A model generated the notes under the pieces. That model saw only the letters and a program-made list of their open reading frames with translations, was not told the DNA's origin and made no database searches. A program made the translations under genes and the position numbers. Source: JAWPMV01 sp039819665 (GTDB lineage Bacteria; Bacteroidota; Bacteroidia; J057). Taken from it: a stretch of DNA of 64,000 nucleotides. Positions 1 to 7,884 of this stretch are shown piece after piece; positions within the stretch are counted from its first letter, which is position 1, and every line of letters begins with the position of its first letter. The DNA lies in contig JBCBRM010000035.1 of NCBI GenBank assembly GCA_039819665.1, positions 32,255 to 96,254 on the forward strand. The letters run 5' to 3'.

Positions 1-396
1 CTTATGAAAGCTTCGGGAGGAGGATCCATCCTGAATATGGCTTCTATTGCTTCTGTCCTGGGACTTTCGGATAGATTCGCCTACTCCATGAGTAAAGGAG
101 CTGTATACACCATGACCTTCTCAGTTGCTAAGGATTATCTGGGAGATAAGATTCGTTGCAATGCAATAGGACCTGCCAGAGTTCATACTCCTTTCGTAGA
201 TGGCTACCTTAAAGAAAATTTTCCAGGAAAAGAAAATGAGATGTTTGAAAAGTTCTCCAAAACCCAACCTATCGGTAGGATGGGTAAACCGGAAGAAATA
301 GCAGCTCTTGCTACCTATCTTTGTTCGGATGCAGCGGCTTTTGTCACTGGAAGCTTTTATCCCATTGATGGAGGTTTTTTAACCCTAAATTCCTAA
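1..396 (+). CDS. SDR family oxidoreductase, C-terminal part (5' end outside window)
   Basis: The frame is open from the first base, so the gene starts upstream of the window. The visible 131 residues are the second half of a classical short-chain dehydrogenase/reductase, a soluble NAD(P)-dependent oxidoreductase. The structural Asn and catalytic Ser lie in SILNMAS, the Tyr/Lys pair in YSMSK, and the end carries the usual PIGRMGKPEEIA and FVTGSFYPIDGG segments. The Asn-Ser-Tyr-Lys active site is therefore complete. The cofactor-binding TGxxxGxG motif is not in view, so substrate and cofactor preference cannot be judged. A terminator-like hairpin lies just after the stop. Confidence 0.93.
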   Translation, partial: LMKASGGGSILNMASIASVLGLSDRFAYSMSKGAVYTMTFSVAKDYLGDKIRCNAIGPARVHTPFVDGYLKENFPGKENEMFEKFSKTQPIGRMGKPEEIAALATYLCSDAAAFVTGSFYPIDGGFLTLNS

Positions 397-422
397 AAAA
401 GCCCCCTCTTAGCTGGAGGGGG
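395..422 (-). terminator. Rho-independent terminator for the lipoprotein gene
   Basis: The 7-bp stem CCCCCTC/GAGGGGG (402-408 and 416-422) is flanked on the SDR side by six A residues (395-400). Read on the minus strand this is a GC-rich hairpin followed by T6, which fits termination of the gene at 470-1156. It sits between two convergent genes and may also work in the plus direction. Confidence 0.8.
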
Positions 423-469
423 TATCAAGGAGAAATTGCCTTATTCGGCAAGTTTAACCCAATCTATTT

Positions 470-1156
470 CTATTGGTGCTGATCTTCATCTCCATCATCC
501 CCTAGCTGAATTTTACACAGTGCACAAGCAGTACGAGTAACAATCGCTCCTCCTATATCACCCCTTTGTGTGGCAATGGTGCCAACAATACACATCCAGC
601 ACGATACGGGTAATGGTCCTGATGTATTTTCTCCATCCAATCCCAAAATATCCTGAACTGATACACTTCCAATATCAGAAGCATCGCTTTGATTGATAAA
701 TGCGTTTAATTGTTCCTGTTTACTTGCTGAGAGGAAGCGTAATGACTGCTCTTTCACATTAACTTTGAAAATCAGATCCTTCAGTTGAAAAATTCCATCT
801 GAATTAAATAGGAATCCTTTCAGATAATCATCAGTGCGATTTTGCACATAATTTTCAGCAGAAGGATCGGGATGATACTCACCCTTTCCATGAACCATGG
901 ATTTAAAATGAGCTACAAATGATTGGTCGCTTGTATTGGCGGCTAATTTTTCAAAAGCTTCAAAGCTATGAAAGTTGATGCGACCGTCCTCCAGGCTCAT
1001 TTCATAAGGAGAAATAGCTGATCCTAGCTGAAGTTCCACTTTCCCCTCATAAATAGGAGAAATAGGCTTGTTATCTTGCTCAAATTCGGCTTGAGAACAG
1101 GAAGCAAAAAAGAAAAGAGAAAGAATGATGAGTAAAAGTTGGATTGTGTTTTTCAT
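470..1156 (-). CDS. Secreted lipoprotein with two C-terminal CxxC motifs, function unknown
   Basis: I chose the internal ATG at 1156, since the protein then begins MKNTIQLLLIILSLFFFASC, a clear lipoprotein signal with a lipobox Cys. The longer reading from 1222 would put 22 polar residues in front of it. The mature protein is about 210 residues, with no domain I recognise. Near the C-terminus are two Cys pairs, SCWMC and ACALC, separated by a Gly/Ile/Thr-rich stretch, and the protein ends in an acidic tail. The pairs could bind a metal or form disulfides outside the cell; that is inference. No obvious operon partner; the LuxR gene downstream-to-upstream on the same strand is about 120 bp away. 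Confidence 0.75.
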   Translation of the reverse strand: MKNTIQLLLIILSLFFFASCSQAEFEQDNKPISPIYEGKVELQLGSAISPYEMSLEDGRINFHSFEAFEKLAANTSDQSFVAHFKSMVHGKGEYHPDPSAENYVQNRTDDYLKGFLFNSDGIFQLKDLIFKVNVKEQSLRFLSASKQEQLNAFINQSDASDIGSVSVQDILGLDGENTSGPLPVSCWMCIVGTIATQRGDIGGAIVTRTACALCKIQLGDDGDEDQHQ

Positions 1157-1274
1157 AATTAGGCATTCTACATTAGGTACAGTCCATTCTCGTAACGGAC
1201 CTTTAATTAACTTAGACCCCATCCTTGAGAGCTATGTCAACATCCCCATGAAAAAATGCAAGACTTGAAAAAAC

Positions 1275-2288
1275 TTATTTCTTTATGAGGGGGAAATCCA
1301 CTACTTCTTTCCGCGAATTCACCTTTAACTTTCCATATACATTGCGCACATGAGACTTAACTGTAGTTAGCTCAATATGCAGCTTTTCAGAAATTTCCTT
1401 ATTGGACTTCCCTTCCCTTATCAGGCCAAAAACTTTTCTTTCCTGCAGGCTCAATTCCTGTAGTAAATGCTGGGGTCCTTCCTGGGCTCTATTTTTCACC
1501 CAATGATAAAGCGGCCAGAAAAGTAAGCCAATTATCAAAAAGCAGAAGGATATGATCCCCTGCGAAAATGCTGGCCGTTCTACAAGCACCTGGTACTGAA
1601 TAGAGGACCGAAAATCATCCAGATACGAATTATCTATCCCTTTCCAGCGATCAAAGAAGCTATGATAATAATCAGGATTCTCAAGGTAGTGAGCCTCCGC
1701 ATGCGTTTGGGAAAGGGCATAAAGTGCCAGCAAAAGATTTTGGGTACTGTCCGCCAGATGCCTGAGCTTTTCATCTCGTGCTATTTTCAAATATTCCCGT
1801 CCCAAAGAAAAGTCAAAAGAAGCATTGGCTTCATATTCTGCCAGGATTTGATCCACCTGAAGCAAGCCCGGATTTACATAACAGGAATTGAAAAGCAGCT
1901 TCCCCCAAAGAATGCTATCTGATTTTGCAGTCAAATTGCAGGAAAGTTGAGGATTACCAATTAAAAAGAAATGGTTGTGATCATTTCCTCCAATTATGAT
2001 GGTAGAAGGAGGATCTCCTTTTTTACTAACATGAATCCTGTACAGTTTGTCTCCCTGTGGCAAATAATCTCCCTGAAAACGAAAGTTACCCTCTTGATCC
2101 AAAGGCGTATGCATAACAATCATGTCTTGAGAAACCGTATGCATATCCTCTAAACTAGGAATCAGGGATAGATAAACCACTTTCTCCCAGCTACTATCGG
2201 CACGCACAGTCCCTTCAATGAGGAACTGTGCTTGGGAAGAGTAAGATAAAAACAGAAAGCTCAGAAGCAGTAGTCTGTACTTTAGCAT
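1275..2288 (-). CDS. Membrane-anchored LuxR-type regulator with extracytoplasmic sensor
   Basis: The 337-residue protein starts with a signal peptide (cleavage near SSQA-Q). An envelope-facing domain of about 220 residues follows, then one transmembrane helix near residues 245-265 (IISFCFLIIGLLFWPLYHWV). The end is a LuxR/GerE helix-turn-helix of about 65 residues, including GKSNKEISEKL and TTVKSHVRNVYGKL. Topology puts the sensor outside and the DNA-binding domain in the cytoplasm, so it looks like a one-component transmembrane regulator without phosphorelay. It starts 5 bp after the stop of the gene at 2294-2878, so the two are probably co-transcribed and functionally linked. Ligand and targets are unknown. 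Confidence 0.85.
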   Translation of the reverse strand: MLKYRLLLLSFLFLSYSSQAQFLIEGTVRADSSWEKVVYLSLIPSLEDMHTVSQDMIVMHTPLDQEGNFRFQGDYLPQGDKLYRIHVSKKGDPPSTIIIGGNDHNHFFLIGNPQLSCNLTAKSDSILWGKLLFNSCYVNPGLLQVDQILAEYEANASFDFSLGREYLKIARDEKLRHLADSTQNLLLALYALSQTHAEAHYLENPDYYHSFFDRWKGIDNSYLDDFRSSIQYQVLVERPAFSQGIISFCFLIIGLLFWPLYHWVKNRAQEGPQHLLQELSLQERKVFGLIREGKSNKEISEKLHIELTTVKSHVRNVYGKLKVNSRKEVVDFPLIKK

Positions 2289-2293
2289 ATATC

Positions 2294-2878
2294 CTAATTC
2301 CGGCTTTTTTGTCTTATGCGAATTTGCAGTTCACCTGTTACATCTGTAGGATCAATTACCACCTTCCAAACACCTGCTTCTGGATTGGAGATAGTTTTAT
2401 TCATATTTCCCTTTGAGATTGAGTTTTTATTGCTGGACATGCTATAAGTGAAGGTGTTTTCTCCATCACTACTAGTTTCTATACTACTTTCTGAAGAATT
2501 CGAATTAGAGTTGGTATTTATGTTAACAGAGCTCGTAGTGGTAGAACTTTTACTTTTGCTTGTAATTGTACCTTTGCCCGTCTTGTCTTTGCTTTTAGAC
2601 TTTTCCTTGATTTTGTTTTTACCCGGCATACTCTGCAAGCGAAAGCCACCTTCTCTTTTTCCGGAAGGACTCATCAGATTTACTTTTAGATCTCCACCAG
2701 AAGTATAGCTATTGAGTGCAAATAAGAGCTCGGTGGTCCCATCCTGCACCTCAACCACAAATTCGATAGGGTCAGAATCACTCTCAAAAGAAAATTCTCT
2801 GAGTAGTTCGCTGGAAGATTGAGCCAGAACAAAGCTCGTACAAAGTATCAGGATGAAGGATGAAATAATTTTTTTCAT
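2294..2878 (-). CDS. Secreted protein split by a Ser/Thr/Asn/Lys-rich low-complexity region
   Basis: The 194-residue protein has a signal peptide ending near FVLA-Q. Residues about 20-80 look like a beta-rich domain (FVVEVQDGTTELLFALNSY). Residues about 85-155 are low complexity, first Lys/Ser/Thr then Asn/Ser. The C-terminal 35 residues (NPEAGVWKVVIDPTDVTG) resume a beta-sandwich-like pattern, as in envelope domains where the last strand returns to the sheet. I do not recognise the family. It lies directly upstream of the membrane LuxR gene and may be the first gene of that operon, perhaps a ligand or accessory of the sensor. That role is inference from position only. Confidence 0.75.
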   Translation of the reverse strand: MKKIISSFILILCTSFVLAQSSSELLREFSFESDSDPIEFVVEVQDGTTELLFALNSYTSGGDLKVNLMSPSGKREGGFRLQSMPGKNKIKEKSKSKDKTGKGTITSKSKSSTTTSSVNINTNSNSNSSESSIETSSDGENTFTYSMSSNKNSISKGNMNKTISNPEAGVWKVVIDPTDVTGELQIRIRQKSRN

Positions 2879-3018
2879 GTCAGTAAATGTTGTGATTAAA
2901 TTCTTGGCTCAAGCTAGACCCATCAACCAAGCATAACAAAATTTACGGGTTTGAAAAAGGTAGGAAAAAAGTAGGAAAGATAGGGGAAACCTCTTCTTCC
3001 CGCTCCTATCATCCAACT

Positions 3019-3591
3019 TTAGGCCTTTTCACCTTCTTTTTTACGTACGACTGCATCTGTTAACCAAAGGAAATCTGCAATGAATTTCTCAAAGCTTCCT
3101 GCCTGTTTTTCGTCCAATAAATTTCCTTCTTCGTCAAAAAGATTTCCCACCCCACCGATCATGAGTTTACGGGGTAGGGGAAAGCCCCCTAGAGCCAGGA
3201 TATATTTTTGCAGATCGTGTGATGCGTTCACTCCAGCAAATTTACCCGATGCAACAGTCATAATTCCAATAGGTTTTCTCACATACTCTTTCCGAAAATA
3301 ATCAAGGGTGTTTTTTAAAGCTCCGGAGAAGCTCCCATTGTATTCAGGGGAGGCAAAAATTAATGCGTCAGCTTCAATAAGATGCTGGCTGAATTCTTCC
3401 AAACGTTCAGGAGGATTGGGATTACGCCCAAGCCTTTCTTCCATCACCGGGAAATTGTATTCCTTTACGTCCAGAATTTGTACCCGAGAGACTTCTTCGT
3501 GATTTTTGATTTGCTGAGCAAGAAAATTAACTGCTTTGGGAGTTTGCCTCCCCAATCTGGCTGAACCAGAGACAATGGCAATTTTTAACAT
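3019..3591 (-). CDS. NADPH-dependent FMN reductase family protein
   Basis: I start the gene at the internal ATG at 3591 (MLKIAIVSGSARLGRQTPK). The longer reading from 3669 would run into the end of the cyclase gene and puts a basic, non-conserved extension before the flavodoxin-like fold. The N-terminal SGSARLGRQT loop is the phosphate-binding loop of FMN in this family. SPEYNGSFSGALKNTLDYF is the signature that shapes the flavin site. About 190 residues is the normal size. It likely reduces quinones, azo compounds or FMN with NAD(P)H in the cytoplasm. It lies 58 bp downstream of the cyclase and may share its transcript. Confidence 0.88.
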   Translation of the reverse strand: MLKIAIVSGSARLGRQTPKAVNFLAQQIKNHEEVSRVQILDVKEYNFPVMEERLGRNPNPPERLEEFSQHLIEADALIFASPEYNGSFSGALKNTLDYFRKEYVRKPIGIMTVASGKFAGVNASHDLQKYILALGGFPLPRKLMIGGVGNLFDEEGNLLDEKQAGSFEKFIADFLWLTDAVVRKKEGEKA

Positions 3592-3649
3592 AGAATTACT
3601 TTCAGAGAATCTTCTAGTGAACCGATAGGACTTAAATATGTTTTTGAAA

Positions 3650-6229
3650 TTAGCGAAGGCGTTTGGCAATCACACTTTGGTTTGGGCCATTGATAAATTC
3701 TAGTGTGATATCTTTCCCTTCTTCTGTGAATTGTATTTCGTAGGTGAGTTTATGGCTATCTAAAAAAGTATTTTTATCCAGGGCCAACAGAAGGATGGGA
3801 TCATTATAACTCAAATTGCTTTCGGACTGAATATAAAGTTCCTCATTCTCCAGAAAAATCTTGTACTGATGGGTTTGAGTAAAGTATATGCCTTCATAGG
3901 CCTGCCAGTCAACTGGGAGCTTTGCATACACAGTATCTTTACGAAACGCAAGATGATCCAGGTATAAAGGGAGAAAATCGTGGTTAGGGTGCTCTTGAAG
4001 AGAAGTCCTAAATTGCGTTTCTGCAGCCTCATAATCCCCTGTATCGAAACCATCCATACCTTTTAGGATCCCTTCATCTATTTCGAAGTTCATATATCCA
4101 GAAAGATCCCCACTTTCATCAATCAACATCCGATCATATACACCTTCGTCATTCGTGATAAAATAGTGTCGAGACTGGGTATTCAAATCATTCTGATTAT
4201 TTACGCTAAAATATACAGTTTTACTCAACGGATACATCAGTTCACTGGTTTCTGAACCCTCAAATTGAAAATAAAGCCTTCCATTTTCCAGAAAAATTTC
4301 ATGAGAAGATCGCTTGCTAATTCCAGCAGCCCAATAGGTACCCGTTAAGGATTCATAAAAATCACCCTCAAAAATTTCTACAGAATCCTGTATAAAGAGG
4401 ACATGACTCCTTAGGTTTTCTACTTCCTCTTGGTTCGGATTAAGAACACTCAATTGCTCGAAGATTTCCTGAGCCTTTTCATAGTCTTGATTAGCTAGAT
4501 GTGCCTTCCCTAACCAGAGAAGAGCATCCTCATTCATGGAATTGCGATTCAGGACCAATTTCAATTGACGGATAGCCTCATCTACCCGATCTAATCGGAT
4601 CAGACTTTGTGTCAGAAGATCCAGCAAGGCATTAGGGGCTCCTTTCAATACCCGGTATTCCCCGATTTCTTTTATTACAGCTTCATATTTAGCCTGTTGA
4701 AAATACTCATGGATGAGGTTTAGTAACAAATTGGCATCTGTGGGCCGGGATTTATGGAGGAAATCAGCCAGGGTAAGCGATTCTTTTTGCTGGTCCTTCA
4801 TCCTGTAATTCAACAAGCGTATCTGGATATTTTGATTGAGGGGTAACTCTTCCCGGTATTTCATCGCCAAAGCTATATGCTTATCAGCAACCTGTCTGTT
4901 GATCCGATGCGTATTGTGGAAATCGCTCAACACATAATGTCCCCAGGCAAAACTGCTATCCAGATCTACAGCAGATTCCAGGAGGTCGTGTATATCATTA
5001 AAGGAGCTGGGATTCTCTCTTTTGTAGAGGATTCCTTTGCACAATTTTTCAAAAGCTTCTTCTGAAGGAGTAAAATAACTCCTGAGTTTGAGGTCTACGA
5101 TATTCGCATCCGCCTTCTTTAGCTTAAAGGATTTTTTCAGATCTATAGAAATCTCGTCGATTAAGTCTAAGAGAGATTTTCCTTTATAGGTTTTTTCCTC
5201 TAGTAAGTCTCCATCGGAAGTGTTAAACACTTCTGTTTTCAGTTCAAAGCCTTTATTCGTATTTCTATAGGAGCCTTGCAGCAAATATTCACAGTCTGCT
5301 ATTCTTGCCTCATTGAGATTTCTGTTGAGGCTGGCATCTACGGCATCCTGCCCAAACTCATTAAAAATTCGGGAATCCTGACTGAGGTCTAAAGAGAGTG
5401 CATAGGGAATTCCTAAGCTCAGCCAATCATCTACATCCTGATTTGAAGTATTCTGGAAAAGGGTAGTATAAAGGCTTTTAATATCTGAAGAATCCACCCT
5501 GGGAAGGAAAAAAACTTCTCCAGTTTCATCAAAGAGGCTGAAGGTCTCTCCCTGCACACTTGACGGATTAAAGAACAGCATGGCAATAGGAACAAGGATG
5601 CTCAAAAAGGCAATACCTACCGCATATTTTACCCAATTCGGAAGATTTTGGATAGAAGGTTTATCACTGGCTTTTCGTTTGGTAAACTTTCCGTCGAGTA
5701 ATTTCCCTTCCGGTACTATTAAGCCTTCTTCATCTACTGCCAGAACCTCGGTAGGGATACTAACATTCTTGAAACTAAAGAAGCCCATGGACTTCAACTG
5801 AATCCCGGACTGATTGGTAATTTCATCAGCTACTTTCCGAGAAATCATAACTGAACCGGGAACCGAAAGGCTTTCTACCCGAGAAGCCATATTCACTCCA
5901 TTTCCGATGATATCATCTTCCCTTTCAATGATATCTCCCAAATGTATTCCAATACGGAGGGGTACATTAGGCTCTACATGCTGCAAATCCTTTTGGATGG
6001 AAATGGCACATTTTACGGCTTCGACACAACTATTGAAAATGCTCAGACTACCGTCACCATAGTACTGAACGATCTTTCCTTTATGCTTTTTATGATAAAC
6101 ATCCATGACCTCCCTGTGCCTGTCTCTGAGGCGTATAGCAGCTGCTTCGTTATCCTGCATCAATGCAGTATAACCCTGTATATCCGTAAACATGATGGCG
6201 GCTAACAGGCGCGTGTTACGTTCAGTCAT
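3650..6229 (-). CDS. Class III nucleotide cyclase with TM helix and TPR-rich C-terminal part
   Basis: Residues 1-175 form a cyclase homology domain. The metal-binding aspartates are Asp16 in FTDIQGY and Asp59 in YYGDGS, and the transition-state Asn113 and Arg117 lie in NMASRVE, so it should be catalytically competent. A basic linker leads to one transmembrane helix at about 200-220. A segment of about 170 residues resembling TolB/FlgO-like regions follows, then TPR-type helices (about 395-600) and a beta-rich tail. The N-terminus should be cytoplasmic and the rest probably extracytoplasmic. The product, cAMP or cGMP, cannot be decided here. This head-to-tail design of cyclase, TM and TPR is known in Bacteroidota; the signal is unknown. 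Confidence 0.88.
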   Translation of the reverse strand: MTERNTRLLAAIMFTDIQGYTALMQDNEAAAIRLRDRHREVMDVYHKKHKGKIVQYYGDGSLSIFNSCVEAVKCAISIQKDLQHVEPNVPLRIGIHLGDIIEREDDIIGNGVNMASRVESLSVPGSVMISRKVADEITNQSGIQLKSMGFFSFKNVSIPTEVLAVDEEGLIVPEGKLLDGKFTKRKASDKPSIQNLPNWVKYAVGIAFLSILVPIAMLFFNPSSVQGETFSLFDETGEVFFLPRVDSSDIKSLYTTLFQNTSNQDVDDWLSLGIPYALSLDLSQDSRIFNEFGQDAVDASLNRNLNEARIADCEYLLQGSYRNTNKGFELKTEVFNTSDGDLLEEKTYKGKSLLDLIDEISIDLKKSFKLKKADANIVDLKLRSYFTPSEEAFEKLCKGILYKRENPSSFNDIHDLLESAVDLDSSFAWGHYVLSDFHNTHRINRQVADKHIALAMKYREELPLNQNIQIRLLNYRMKDQQKESLTLADFLHKSRPTDANLLLNLIHEYFQQAKYEAVIKEIGEYRVLKGAPNALLDLLTQSLIRLDRVDEAIRQLKLVLNRNSMNEDALLWLGKAHLANQDYEKAQEIFEQLSVLNPNQEEVENLRSHVLFIQDSVEIFEGDFYESLTGTYWAAGISKRSSHEIFLENGRLYFQFEGSETSELMYPLSKTVYFSVNNQNDLNTQSRHYFITNDEGVYDRMLIDESGDLSGYMNFEIDEGILKGMDGFDTGDYEAAETQFRTSLQEHPNHDFLPLYLDHLAFRKDTVYAKLPVDWQAYEGIYFTQTHQYKIFLENEELYIQSESNLSYNDPILLLALDKNTFLDSHKLTYEIQFTEEGKDITLEFINGPNQSVIAKRLR

Positions 6230-6339
6230 CTAGGAGGCCTTGGGCATTAGTTATTCAAATTACAACAAATCCGTAAATCTTCTACGAAACATTGAATGTA
6301 ATTTCAATCTATTCTTAGGTAGCACAAATTGCCCAAATT

Positions 6340-7875
6340 CTACTCAAAATAAAAAGACTTGGGAATGTCCGAATGGAGATATAGCTTAGTTTCCGTATCA
6401 TTTTCTTGTGCCAAACCCGGGGTACTCCTTCCATTTTTGATGTAGGATTCCATTAATTCCGCAAGTTGTTTGGCTACTTTAGGATGTTTTCGGATTACAT
6501 TATTTTCCTCCGCAATATCTGCCTCAAGGTCGTATAACTGAATAGGAGGAATGTCCATTTCTTTTGCCTTTTGGGGTACAGGTTCACTCCAACCTCCTGA
6601 TCCCGGGCAAAAGATCATTTTCCACTTCCCCTGCCTTATGGAGAACGAACCATTGACAGAATGATGAACGGTGGCTTCGCGTATCGGTTCGGTCGAACTT
6701 TCGCCCAGCAAAACCGGTAAAAGGTTATAACTATCTTCCGCTTCATTGGACGCTAGAGAGTCTGAGGTAATCGCCGCCATAGTCGCCATAAAATCCGTAT
6801 GGCAAATAACCTCCTGATTACGAGTTGAAGCCTTAATTTTAGCTGGCCATTTTACGATAAACGGGACCCGCATACCTCCTTCGAATATGTCCGCCTTATG
6901 TCCGCGAAATACATAGCTGGGATCATGCCCGAAAGTGGCAAGTTCTTCGAAATCAGCCATGGGAGAGCAGCCATTATCACTGGTGAAAATGATGAGGGTA
7001 TTTTCTTCCTGACCGGCTTTGCGAACGGCTTCCACGATTTGCCCGACCACATCATCCACCATTATGACAAAATCTCCGTATTCATTGGTTTTGCTTTTGC
7101 CATGAAATTCCTCGGTTGGCAGAATAGGAGTATGAGGAGCAGGTAGGGGAAAGTAAAGAAAAAAAGGTTTTTCGTTTTGGGCCTGTTCAGCTATATAGTT
7201 CACAGCCTTTTCAGTAATCTTTGGTAAGACTTCGATATGCTTGAAATCAGATCCTATCGCACCTTTCCTCCAAAAAGCTTTCCCATCCATTCTTTCTATA
7301 GTGTCAATTTCCTGGGTTGTTGAACGGTCATTTTCTATGTAGATATACGGAGGGATATCCAAAGAAGCTGTTATCCCAAAAAAGTAGTCAAAACCGTTGA
7401 CATTGGGACCATTTTTTATGGGCTTCCGAATATCAACAATTCCGGCTGTATCTTTCTCCCATCCCAATCCCAAGTGCCATTTACCTATACAGGCAGTATG
7501 ATAGCCCTTGCCCTTGAGTTTAGAAGCGACGGTAGATCGTACGGGATCAATCAAGGGCTCTGACCAACTCCAGGTAACGCCCTGTTTCATTGTAGTCCTC
7601 CAGGAATATCTACCCGTCAGAATACCATAGCGGGTAGGGGTACAAACGGCGGAACCACTATGAGCATCTGTAAAATGCATACCCGTTTGAATCATTGCAT
7701 CCAGATGAGGGGTATGAATACGTGAATTCTCATTTAAGGCTGATACATCCCCATATCCCATATCATCTGCGAGGATATAAATGACATTGGGAAGTTTTTC
7801 TTCTTTTGGAGTTGATTCGCAAGCCAAAAATTGAAATAAGAGAAAAATGGAAAGGCCTAGAGCAGAGTTTTTCAT
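6340..7875 (-). CDS. Type I sulfatase, exported lipoprotein
   Basis: The 511-residue protein has a lipobox signal (FLLFQFLACES). The sulfatase core follows: tandem metal-binding Asp37/Asp38 in ILADDMGYGD and the formylglycine motif C78-T-P-T-R in SGSAVCTPTRYGILTGR. Cys78 must be converted to formylglycine by a maturase, which I do not see in this window. GKWHLGLG and the later FTSDNG block are also typical. It probably removes sulfate esters from a polysaccharide at the cell surface or in the periplasm. It is the last gene of the operon that begins at 13824 and lies 9 bp after the glycosidase stop, so the two probably act on the same sulfated glycan. The sugar is unknown. Confidence 0.93.
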   Translation of the reverse strand: MKNSALGLSIFLLFQFLACESTPKEEKLPNVIYILADDMGYGDVSALNENSRIHTPHLDAMIQTGMHFTDAHSGSAVCTPTRYGILTGRYSWRTTMKQGVTWSWSEPLIDPVRSTVASKLKGKGYHTACIGKWHLGLGWEKDTAGIVDIRKPIKNGPNVNGFDYFFGITASLDIPPYIYIENDRSTTQEIDTIERMDGKAFWRKGAIGSDFKHIEVLPKITEKAVNYIAEQAQNEKPFFLYFPLPAPHTPILPTEEFHGKSKTNEYGDFVIMVDDVVGQIVEAVRKAGQEENTLIIFTSDNGCSPMADFEELATFGHDPSYVFRGHKADIFEGGMRVPFIVKWPAKIKASTRNQEVICHTDFMATMAAITSDSLASNEAEDSYNLLPVLLGESSTEPIREATVHHSVNGSFSIRQGKWKMIFCPGSGGWSEPVPQKAKEMDIPPIQLYDLEADIAEENNVIRKHPKVAKQLAELMESYIKNGRSTPGLAQENDTETKLYLHSDIPKSFYFE

Positions 7876-7884
7876 GAGGTGGGT

